Below, piece by piece: positions 38,501 through 50,500 of a DNA stretch of 64,000 nucleotides. The position numbers and the translations under genes are program-made. The notes beneath the pieces were generated by a model. The model had not been told where the DNA came from and did not search any database. It saw only the letters and a program-made list of their open reading frames with translations. Positions within the stretch are counted from its first letter, which is position 1, and each line of letters begins with the position of its first letter. The stretch is taken from assembly GCA_013396525.1 (NCBI GenBank), contig VWYX01000365.1, positions 62,001-126,000 of the forward strand. Reading direction: 5' to 3'. Source of the DNA: Chaetorhynchus papuensis. Lineage: Eukaryota; Chordata; Aves; Passeriformes; Rhipiduridae.

Positions 38501-41500
38501 GCAGAGTGCTGTCTGGTGTGGTACCTGCAGCCATCCCCACGGGAGAATTGTCCGACTTCACACCCCCGCTTCCTTCTGCCCACCCCAGAACCTTCCCATG
38601 CAGCTGCATATCCATGGGAGTGTTTGGGAAGTGCAATTACTGCAAATCAGTGACAAGCAGTTCTGAGGCCCTGTGGGTTTGGAACTTGTTAAGCTCCAAT
38701 AGGATTTTGGTTTTTAAACATTTTTTCTGTGATTTTCTCTTTAGCAGGTGCTGGTCTGTAAGTTGCTTCATTTTCTTTGATAATCTCTTCCCTCTAAAGG
38801 GGCTCTCTGTTTTTTTCACTGATCTTATTTGCTCCTATTACATTTTTTCATTTGAGGAGTCTTTCCTGAGTTGCTCTGAAGCGATGGTTCCTTGCTGTTC
38901 TCCACTGCCCACGTTTGTCACCTCAGAATGGTCTGTTGTCCCTGCCTGCTGCAGAGAGAGTTGTGTTCCTTCTGATGTCGTGTCACACAGTTCAGCATAG
39001 CATTCCAGGGAGATCCCAGTGGCTGCTTTCTGAGTTGATTTAGGAGCACGTAACGTGCCCTGATCCCTTCTGCACACACAGCTTGCTTCCCATCCACTCT
39101 GGGAGACCACACAGTGTCTCCCACAGCTTTGTCCAGCCACAGGATAATTCCAGCTTTGTAGGATAACAGTGTTGGAGGGAAAGGTGTGTCACCTTTGAGC
39201 TTGATCGCAGGCACAGAAATATTCCCTCTGTGCTCAGTTCCCACTGGCAGTTTCCCTGACAGTCTGTGCCAGCCATCTGCCTGCCGGCCAATCCAGCCAT
39301 TTCCTCTCAAAGCGGAGCCTCTGCAGAGAGTTCCCTGGGCCTTACAGCAGTTCCTGCTTTGGTCCCAGGATGGGTCATGGAAAGTGGGCCTGTGCATTCA
39401 GGCTGTGTGCTGAAGTGGTACACTGTCCATTACATACTTGAAAAATTCTAAGTTAAATCCCCTGGAAGCTGGAGCAGCCTCCTTTTTAGGTGCTGTTGGA
39501 GAGCTGTGAGTGTTTGGTTCCTTGTTCACCACAGGTCTGAGGAGTGGGTTTGTGGCAAAAAGTTCTGAGCAGCTTAGGAGGATGAGAGAGGTGCTGGTGC
39601 TGACCATGTCTTGTTAGTGTTGGTCCTGAGCATGAGCTGCAGCTGCAAATTCCTTCTCTCCTGCATGAGCCATCAAGTAATTCCATGTTTTCAGGTTTGG
39701 GTTTTAACCAGAGCAGCAATGCACAGCCAGCTTAGAGAGGAAAAGTTCACAGGAGCTAATTTTAGGCACCTGATGTAGATGTTGTGGATCTCTTTGCATT
39801 CTCCATTACCTCAACAGAGAGCTTGGGCATTGATATCGGTGTCAGAAATACCCAGGATGAATCTTGGGGGGATTAAGTTAGTTTGCAGGTATAAGCTTGC
39901 TGTCATCTCCAAATCCTGACAAAAGCTGGTCTCTGCCACCCCAGCCGCCTTCACTCCCAGCAGAACTTGCCCAGGAGGCTCTGGAGGCTGTAAACTTCCC
40001 AGAATTCTGGCAGGAGTTGGTTTTGGGGAGGTTCACACTCGGCAGGGATGGTGAAAGGCTCAGAGCACTCAGACTGAACTTTGACACATCTGTCAGGGCT
40101 TACAGGGCTGTCCTGAGTCAGGGCTCCATCCCATTACTGTAGAACTGGATATTTGTGGCCTCTGATGTGTTGGGGTGGTGTTTCCTACCCATGGAAGTGC
40201 TCAGTGCTCTTAAATTTGGGGATGCTACAGAATCACGGTGTAGTTGCCAGCAGTCCTTTTAATTCACCAGCTGTGAAAACAGCTCTGAGTTTCTCCTCTG
40301 GATGCAGAGTGTAACCAAGTTGGAACTCATTTCCAGAAGTGAGGCTAAACATGAATTTTTCATGTCTGGAAAGAAATATTGCCAGCCTCGTATCTTACTG
40401 TGAAGTCCCAGGGATTGCTGCCCTGCCTGGCTACAGGAGGAGGATTTACATGGATGTTTGCAGAGCAGGTCCCAGCCCCACAGGAACAGAACTGGAGGGA
40501 CGGTTGGACAAACCTCTGTTTCTAGAAAAGCAGTACCTGAGAAGAGAGCCGTGGGATGCTGTCCAGGAGCAAATATCACACTGGTTTGGTTTTGCTCACC
40601 CTTTCCCACATTCCATTGGGAGTTACTCTGCTGGCATGGAGAAAAGGCTGAAAGTAAGGCAGAGGAATAAGACTGGTGCTTGTATACCTGAGGAGGAGTT
40701 AGGACATCTAATAAAAAAGCTTAGAAATCCCAGAGTTAATGCGATGATGAAGAACCCGCACAGGTTTGCTTTGTTCGTTCCTAAAAGTTTTAAGCTGACT
40801 TGGAAGTGAAGAGCAAATGTAGGTGGGTGATGTGTTGAGCAGAACAGGGATGGTTTAGAATTCATTCTGTGCTTTACTTGGAGTCTTGTAATATTTTTTT
40901 TATTTCACCTGCTTTGAGATGGTAGAGTGCTGAGGATAGTGGGTGGAATGATTTGGGGGATTGATCTGCTTCAATTAAACATGCCTATAGGGAAAACTTT
41001 ATAATTCATACATTTACGTATAAAACAAGTACAGTGCTCTTGAAACAGGTGATTGCTCATATTCCAAAGTTTGTAACTTAGAAAATATTTGAAGGAAGCT
41101 TCTTTATTTTTGTCCTGCTGTGCCCCCCCAGTTCCCTGTTCCCTAGAGCATGTTGGTGACAGATTATTTCCGTGCACGTTCTTTACCCTCCTCTCCCTGC
41201 ACTTTTTGTTTCAAGCCATGGAATTTGGGTAGTGTCTGTGTTTTGATGTGTTTCCACCCAAGACTGTTTGTCTGGATAGCACTGCTGGGGAATAATGGCT
41301 GTGTCAGCAGCTGGTTTGGGCATTTCAAGGAAACAAAAATGATACACAGATTATTTTGAGCAAATAATTGTGTGAATACTCCAGTAGAAGTATTATATAT
41401 TATATAATAATAACTTTTTCGCTTTCTGAAACAAAATGGAAAAGTAGTTTTTGTGACTTGGAAAGAATTGCATGCGTTAAGGAGGCATTTATTCCTGCTA

Positions 41501-44500
41501 GGATGGCTGCTGAGTCTCCAAGGTTAAAAGGGATCCTTGCTAGAAGGGCTTGCAGATGGTGGTGGTAGTGGAATATTAGTTTTGCTACTAATAAACTTTC
41601 ATAACTCAAGAGCTTCTTCATATCTGAGCATTGAAAATGTCATAAAATTGCTCTGTAAAGTCACTTCACTGATTGCTCAGTTTGTTTCTTTTTCATGGTT
41701 TGCTACTTTTCCAGGATGTACTCTAAAATCCCTGTGTATAATTGATAATAACTGGTAATTGACTGGTAATTCCCTTTAAAGAAAGGTGACTATAAAACTG
41801 GATGTGTCCAAAAGCTGGTTAGTAATGTGATATTGAAGGCTGGCATAAATCTGTAGAAAGATGATATTTACTCATTTATTTAGTTGTTCTAAATAATTTC
41901 TTTTTAATCCAAGAAGGTTAATCATTATCTCTGCACACTAGGAAAAAACTTTTAAGGGCATCATTGATAGAAGTTGAAAAAGGAACATATATTGAGAAAA
42001 CTAGTTAGGATTTCTAATCATCTTCCTCATGAGAGTGCGATGTTATTGAAAGGAATTTCAAAGATAGCACATGAAAATCAATACAGGAAAGGAGTTTCCA
42101 GGGAGTCTCCAATTGCACACTCTGGAACTAATTGATACCATACACTTCAGACCTCAGAATTGTGCTATCTGCATCATAAATGCAATATTTGATGTGAGCA
42201 GGCGCAGCAGGAGCAGTGTTTGCTGAGTGCTTTGTTGGGTTTGTAACCATCTGCCCCAGCCCCGGGATGGCCATCTCCAGCTCCTTATCTCAGCACCCTC
42301 TGGCTGGGAGTTGTTCAGTGGCAATTAGTTCTTTATTGCCCAGAGGGACCGTGGCTGCACTGGGGGGTAAACTCCCCCAGGGGCACTGAGGCACTGAGCT
42401 GCAGGTCCTGGGGGCTTTTCCTTTGCTCTCCTGCTTTCGTCTGTCCTTGCAGATGCTTCTGCATGGAGCTGATTCAGGAAGCTCAACTGGAAGACTTTTG
42501 TTTCTATTTTCCCCCTTTGGCCGAGGGGAGCTGCCTGTTCTGGGCTCCTGCAGTAACTCCCTGAGTGCTCAGCTTGGGAAAGGCAGGTGTGCCTCAGCCT
42601 CACCTGGATCAGGGCACGCTGCTCCTTGGGAACACCACACCTGGCAGGATGCACACACTGGGGTGGGATGCCCAGGGGGAAGCTCAGAGCAGGGGTATCC
42701 TCGTGGACACTGCAGCTTTACTCCCCACAGGCAGCTCACACCCTGGGTTCCTAAGCCAGTGTGCCTCTGGTGACTAAAGGCCCCCAAAGCCTGCACTGAG
42801 GAATGAATAAGTGTTCTAGTTTGTCAGTAAAACTGTGTTAGGCTTTGAAACATGGCTGCATTTGGGGATGTAAATGAAGAATTGTGTCATTGCATTAATA
42901 CAAGTTGTAATGCTTTTTTTGTGCTCAAGTCTTGGAACTCCTTGATTTGCTTTCCACATTACAGTGCTGGTTTATTTCTGTTCTCTTTACAGCTGATATA
43001 ATTTCAACAGTTGAATTTAATTACACTGGTGATCTTCTTGCAACAGGAGACAAAGGTGGCAGAGTGGTTATATTTCAAAGGGAACAAGAGGTCAGTGACT
43101 CAAAAAACAAAAGTGTTGTTACTACACTGTTCTTGTGTTGCACAGTCTCACTTCATCTGTTCATGCCCTGAGGTTTAAATGGAGAGTTTTCTCAGAAAAC
43201 CCCAAGTTAGCCAAATTTGTAAACATCTGCCCTGTGCTGTACTTGGTAAGTTGGTCTAGTGAGGGTTCCCCTCCCACCTTCCAAAAAAAAAAAAGTCCCC
43301 AAAATCCAAGTGAGCTCTTTGTATGTACCTGGTGTGCTCAGTGTCACTTTGCAGAATTTGGACTTTCTCCTGAATTTTTCCACTGGGTCAGGCTGATCTG
43401 AGATAAACCACAATGCTTTGGGAGAGAATGTAAAAGAAGTTCAGAAAATAAGCTGCAAGGACAACAGGATAAGGTGGTTAAAAATTGTTTGAGGACTCAA
43501 AACCAGTGGGAACAGCCACTTCTCCAGAAGCACTTGAGCATTTCCCATCAGGAGGGTGGGAGCACTGTCCCTCCTGCACTTCCACAGCTCCTCTTCATGG
43601 ACATCAGCTGTGTGACAGTCCTGTAATGTTCCTGTGTGTTCATCCTGAGCCACATCCCTGAGCTGCGATACCCCGAGCAGCAGTGGGGATGGGAAACGTG
43701 CACCAAGTGTTGAAAAGTATCTGTCATGTCTGGGAGGAATCCGGGATTGTGTTCTTTAAAAAGTCAGTATTCCACATGGCAGTTCTCTCCAAAGTGTCTG
43801 CTTATCCTTTGAGAAGTTGAGGGGAATTTTGAGGGTTTGAGCATTGTCCTGGATCAGAAATACCAGAATTGATCATGGAATTTTAATTCAGCTTGTCTGT
43901 GCATGAATATTACAGATCTTCAGGTGCTGTGGGATTTCTCCAGCGGAACCCTCTGCTCCCCTTGTGGGGCTCAGATGATGCTCTGTTGATGAGCACCTGG
44001 GCAGTATTTTGCATTTCTCCTCACGGGGCTGCTGTTGACAGCCCCTGTCCCACAGGTGCCCCACTGGTGGTACTGGGAGGCTCTGGAGCACAGAGATCCA
44101 GCACTGCTGAAATGTTACCCAGCTGCACCCAGACAGCTCCAGGCTCATTCATCATTTACTCAGGGTGACCAGAGGTTTAACTAAGGCCCAGAGATAAGGT
44201 CAGAAGTGCCTCGGAGCATCCCGAGCTTCTCAGGATCTCGGACTTGCCTGACGTGGAGGGGGACTATTATGGGTTGGCTCTCAGTTGTTCCGTAAGGCAA
44301 AACCCACCTGTCACGGCACTTCCTCCCAGGGTGGGGAAAAACAAACCCCAACTCAGACTGTTCACACAGGAATATTCAGCTGTCTCTTTGGGAACACATG
44401 GAAACTGAGGGAAGAGTTGGGAATGAGGGACATTTCTTTTGTCATGTGCAAAACTCCAGGAAAAAATCTAAAATAAGTGTGTAATACTGGAACCTTAAAA

Positions 44501-47500
44501 TCTAATAACCACATTTTTTACCCAGTTTGGATTTAAGACTAGGTTAACTAGGTCAGTGACAATTTAGGGTGGTTATACAGTTCCTCAGACACTTGGATTT
44601 GGGAAGGCACCCTGGAGTGCTCTGAATCATGCCCTGGGCTCATATGACTTGACTTCACTTGCAAGCAGCCAATTACTCCAGTCTAATGTGTGAGTAGAGG
44701 GGAAAGCACCAGTGCCAAGGCAGCTCACTCCGAGTGCAGGGAACTTCTGGATGGGGTCAGGTGAGAGGATCCTGCCCAAAATTCTTGCAAGTCAATGACA
44801 CATAGGGAGTAAAATCATGTAAAGTCTCAGAGTTAACTGAGAGTATGGAAGCTCCACAGCCGTGAGACACTGCAGGGCAAACTGCACCCCTGGGGCTGTT
44901 CTGCAGCACGAACCACTAACAGTGACTGACTTGGAAAGCCTGATAACAAGTTGCCTCAAATCTGATAAGGCAAATCTGGGGAACCTTGGGACTTTGCTCT
45001 CTGTTCCTTGCTCCCACACCCACCACATGAGCCCGAAGGGTGCACAGATATTTATACGTAAAGCTACATTTTTAAAGAGGAAGGCTGTGTGCACTGCATT
45101 GATGCTAAACTGGGTACAGTATCACAGAGTGAAGATGTAAAATCCAAGACCTGGTGTAAAAGCCGACGTTGTGATTGACAATTTCCAGTCATTGATTTGT
45201 ATGGGCCATTTCTGAGGGACCCAGTGACATCAGCCTCAGGAAATGCTCTGTTTTCTTGCAGACTAAAAGCCGTCCTCTCTCTCGGGGAGAATACAATGTT
45301 TACAGTACCTTCCAGAGTCACGAGCCTGAGTTTGACTACTTGAAAAGTCTAGAAATTGAGGAAAAAATTAATAAAATTAGGTGGTTACCACAACAGAATG
45401 CTGCTCACTTCCTGCTGTCTACAAATGGTAAGGGCCCTTTCTTTTGCAGAAGGAACTTTGTCATTGGAATACTGTCTCACCTGTTACACACTTGGGGTTT
45501 TTTCTGACATGTTTCGGGGTTGTTTTAATGTCTTCTCTAATTACATGCAAAATATGTTTGGATTGTAATGTTGGGTGTGAGGGCTGTGTGAATACTGGGT
45601 CTGTTTAGTTTTGGTGCATCATGGAGTATCTGTAAATGAAATTGTAGAACTGGGGACGTGGGTTAGTAGGAACAGTTGGACTCATGTCTTCAAGGTATTT
45701 TCCAACCTAAACTATTCTATGGAAAAAACTTGCTCTTATTATCAGGGGAATATACTTATTCCTAACAGTTTGGATCACTTTGTGAGGTCATGATGATATT
45801 TTAAAAGCAGTAGTGGTTTCTGTCTGCTGGTCTGTGCAATTAAAACAATTTCCTCTGATAGAAGTCTTAATAAAGCATTTTTTAAACTGTGTCATCTTAA
45901 ATGCTCTTCAGGAGTTTGGGGAGGAGAGGTTTGGCTCCAGTTAGCCGAGGGTCTCACTCTTGGGTGAGACAAGTGTGCACCCACTGGCTGCACTTGGAAC
46001 ACTTCCCTGGTAACTCCTGGGAAGTGCATTCCTTTGGGACCCTAAACCATGGGGCATATCCTGATCTCTGCCTTTGGCTGGCTCTGAGCAGGTACCTGGG
46101 ATAAGCCTGGTTTCCTTTAGGACAGTCAGTGCAAGGAATTCATGTGTTTGTTGGGTTTGGTCCCTAGCAGGTCTGTTAATATAATCCGGGTAATCGTACA
46201 GGGCTTAGTGGGGAATTTGGGTAATTGGCGTGTGAAACTCAGCCCCGGGCAGTGGAATTTGGATGAGTGGGAGGCACAGGGCCTTACTGCTCAGGCACAA
46301 ATTGGGATTTTATTCAAACTGCACTTCAGATTGTGGGTAAAGAGCTCCATCAGGGTCCTTCTGCTGCAAGCAGTGGAAACCCAGACAGGTCACTCATGTT
46401 CACTCTGCTGAGTCCATATTTAGTGATTTGATTTTGTATTCAATTCATTCTGAAGCGTGTGAATTTTTGGTTTTAGATAAAACTATTAAACTATGGAAAA
46501 TAAGTGAAAGGGATAAAAGAGCCGAAGGTTATAATTTAAAAGATGAAGATGGAAGACTTAGGGAGCCTTTCCGAGTCACAGAACTACGGGTACGTCTCTG
46601 CTCTTTGTCTTCGTGTCTCTTTCTGCATGCTCTTCTCTATCTTTGTGCTACCAGACTGAAATGTGCTAATCAGAAATGGTGTTTGGGTCAGGGTCATTGA
46701 CAACTTTCAGAAAAAAATTGAGACACTTCATTTTCTTACATATAAAAACTATTAAAGAAAGTTCCTCTGGAAAGCTTGAGGGAAACTTCATCATTACGAT
46801 ATTGTATTTCTAAGAGGATGACTCAGAAATTGGAACAAGGTATTCTGTGGCTGGGTAAAGGTGTGTTTGTTAGAGGCAAATTCCAAGCATTTGGATAACC
46901 TAATGTGCACTGGAGTAGTCTTGGACATCATGCTGTAGTGGTAGGGGTAGTGCTCCAAATTTGGGATCATTTAGAGCAGGAGCCCAAGAAATGAAACGTG
47001 GGGTTGGGGTTTTTCCTGAGGTTTTATGTTGTTCACCATCAGCGGGAACAGAACTGAGGCTCTCGCTGCTCTCAGAGCCACCCCTCCCCTGCAGGGACCT
47101 CAGCTGGGGGTGTTTCTTGGGGTTTTGTCTTGCTTTTGCTGGAGGTGAATGTTGAACAGAAGCTTTGGGTATACATAATGTGTTGGGAAAGGATGTCCAC
47201 TGCCTCAGTGTGTGCAAGCCATGGTTTGATTGAGTATTCCAACGAGGGCAGCTAAAGCCAAGGACACCCCTTAAGATCCAGTGCCTTGGCCCAGTGGTAG
47301 AAGGAGGTCCCGGTGGAGTTTTGGGTTTTGCAGCCTTACCCTGCTGGAGCAGCTGGGGAGCTGGTGAGAGCAGGCACGGGCTGGGGCACTGGAAGAGCAC
47401 CTCGGGCTCCTGAAGGCACTGTCCTGCAGGGGGGAAGCAGCAAGAGCAGGAACCTCTCTGCAGTCAGTCCCCTGCACTTGCTGCTGCTCCGGGACAGGAA

Positions 47501-50500
47501 GGGTGGGCTGGGCTGCAGCCCTTGCAGGCACTGCAGCCTGGGAGAAGGGCTGATGGATGAGCCAAGTCTGAACAAGAGCTGGCAGGAGGAAAAGCCTCTC
47601 CTGGAGGTACCTCCATGGGTTAAAGTGCTCAGGGTTTGGAGAGCCGGAGGGTACCTGGGGCTTTGGGGATTTGTTGGCAGGTTTTGTTACAGAAACACAG
47701 TGCCCATGTTCATGGGGAAGTGGCCGTGGAGGAGAAGCAGCGCTTTACACAGAGACCGTGGCATTTCCAAGTCCCATTCCTGATCTTTCCCATTAGGGCA
47801 TCTGTGCTGCCGCAGCCAGGCTGGGAGCACTCTGTGGTGAGATAGGACAGTGCCTGATAAAAAGTAATGGATTAATTGTAGTTGTTAGTTGGATGTAAAC
47901 AGACTGGGAGATACAAACCGGGAGGGCAGTTAGGGAGCTCTGGGATGAATCAGTCCCTGTTCCAGGAAGACGGGGACCCCTGAGCTCAGCTGGCTGTGGG
48001 AGCAGGACATCCAGGTGTGCCTGAATTCCTGCTGACTGTTCATGAGAAAATTGGGAATTTTCTTGGAGACTGTTCTCGCCAGTTTCCTGAGCACCCGTCA
48101 GAGATCTGGGGCATTTCTAAGGGCTTGTCATTGCAAGCCTTTGGATGTCATTGCAAACATTACAAACAGCCCATGTGCTGCTGGGTGAGGCACCAAGGGC
48201 TGGCTTCGACAGGGGAGGTTTTCTGTTGGCAGTGTCCAAAGTCAGCATCCATGCACTCTCAGTATTTTCCGTGCTCAGTGGATTTCAGAAGTGTTTAGTC
48301 ACCCAATCAATACAGAAATCTGTGCAATGCAATTAATTAAATTGCCATTAAACCACCTGTGGGGTTCAGGGCTCAGTGGTGGCGCCAGTTCTGTTTAAAG
48401 TCTTTATTGATGATCTGGATGAGGAGGTCGAGGGCAGCCTCTGAGTTCACAGAGGATGGGAGGTGAGTGGGATGTGGATCTGCTGGAGGGCAGGAAGCTC
48501 TGCAGGGGGATCTGGACAAGCTGGATTCACGGGCCGGGACAGGGGTGGAGGAGGGGATAGTGGTGGCCTCAGGAATGCCCGGGGAATGGACCCAAGCCAT
48601 TGGCTGTGTGCCTGGGTGATGTGGGGTGGTCAGCAGGGAGTTTGTGCCCAGCTGTGTGTCCGTTCAGGTGCCAACGCTGAAGCCCATGGACCTGATGGTG
48701 GAGGCGAGCCCGCGCAGGACCTTCGCCAACGCCCACACCTACCACATCAACTCCATCTCCGTCAACAGCGACTACGCCACGTACCTGTCTGCAGACGACC
48801 TCCGCATCAACCTCTGGCACCTGGAAGTCACCAACAGGAGCTTCAGTATCCTTCTGTGCCCTCTGCACAGCGGCTGCAGCTCAGCTGCCTGTGTTTGAGA
48901 GAATCACTTTAATGTTACTAATTAGAGTGGGCGTTTGAATCCAGGGATTAAAAGAGGATTTTGAAGTCTGGAGGTGTAATGCAGTGAAAGCAGGCTTTGG
49001 GATGCTCAGTCATTCCTGAGGGCGAGCATGCCTCCAGCGGAAAACAGTGGAAATAGTGGAAATAGCAGAGAGAGTTTGATTTCTGAGAAGAAATTGAGGA
49101 ATTGTGGGAGCATCCCTAATTTGGGGAGTTCAGTCAACTTAAATGAGAGTTGTTGGATATGAAGAGTAGGTCCTTTGTTACTGTGGATACTTCTTTCGAA
49201 GTCTGTGGTCTCTTAACCGAGTGACACTTCTCTTGAAACCAAATCTCAATATTTTTTCATGTCAAATGATAACATTAACTGCAGAAGTACTTTTCAGATC
49301 TTTTTGCAAACCTGGGCATCCAAAACTAGCAGTGTGTTTTACATTGATAAATCTGCAATAAAATAAAAGTTGCAGTACTGACTCCTAAATAAGTGATTTT
49401 CTAGAGTTTTAGGTCAGCTTTTTCAAAGCTTTAGGTAAAGAGATGAGGTTTATTTGGTGCGCAGTAGGAAACATTAAGAAGGAGGCTTGTGGAGATATTC
49501 TTTCACTCTGGGAGTCTGAAATTGCCCAGCATCTGTGGATTTGAGATGGAGAGAACTGGAGAGGCACTTTTTAAAAGAGCATGTAATGACAGGCCAAGGG
49601 AGAGTGGCTTCCCACTGCCAGAGGGCAGGGATGGATGGGATACTGGGAAGGAGTCCTGTGAGGGTGGGCAGGCCCTGGCACAGGGTGCCCAGAGCAGCTG
49701 TGACTGCCCCCGGATCCCTGGCAGTGTCCCAGACCAGGCTGGACATTGGGGCTTGGAGAAATCTGGTCCCTTCCAGCTGAGACCATTCTGGGGTTCTGTG
49801 ATCTCTCAAATCCAGACTTCCCCAGGCTCCCCCCACTCCGTGTACCTTGCACACGGTGCAAAGGAAGCTCCTGCCCCAGTTTCCTCCCTGGTGTTTTTAA
49901 GCTCTGTCCCCGATGACCTGCCAGAGGGGCTCCCAGCGTTGCAGCCTTGACCAGCTGTGGCAGACATCGTGGACATCAAGCCGGCCAACATGGAGGAGCT
50001 GACGGAGGTGATCACGGCGGCCGAGTTCCACCCGCACCAGTGCAACACCTTCGTGTACAGCAGCAGCAAGGGCACCATCCGCCTGTGCGACATGCGCTCC
50101 TCGGCGCTCTGCGACCAGCACTCCAAGTGTGAGTGCCCCTCCTTCCTCCCTCCCTTCCTTCTGTCCGTCCATCCGGCCGTCCTGCCCTCCGGCCGTGCTG
50201 CTCCACGTGTGGGACCCGCCCTCCCTGGGGGGCACTGGGGGCATCCCAGTTGTCTTCTTCCAGAGCACCACTGAGCACAAGGGTAGTGGGAGGCACCACC
50301 TGACTGCTCCTGTTGGCCCATTTTTGCCTCATAAACTGATGGGAGCGAGTGCTTTGGGCACCGGTGGGAACCTGTCTGCTGGCCACACTCAGGCCTGGTG
50401 CCTCTCAAGGTACCTGCTCATCATGTGCCAGTTCAGGGCAGCTCTCTGACCCCTGTGCGTTGGAAACTGAGCTGATGCTGCCAGAATCCCTGTCCCCTGT

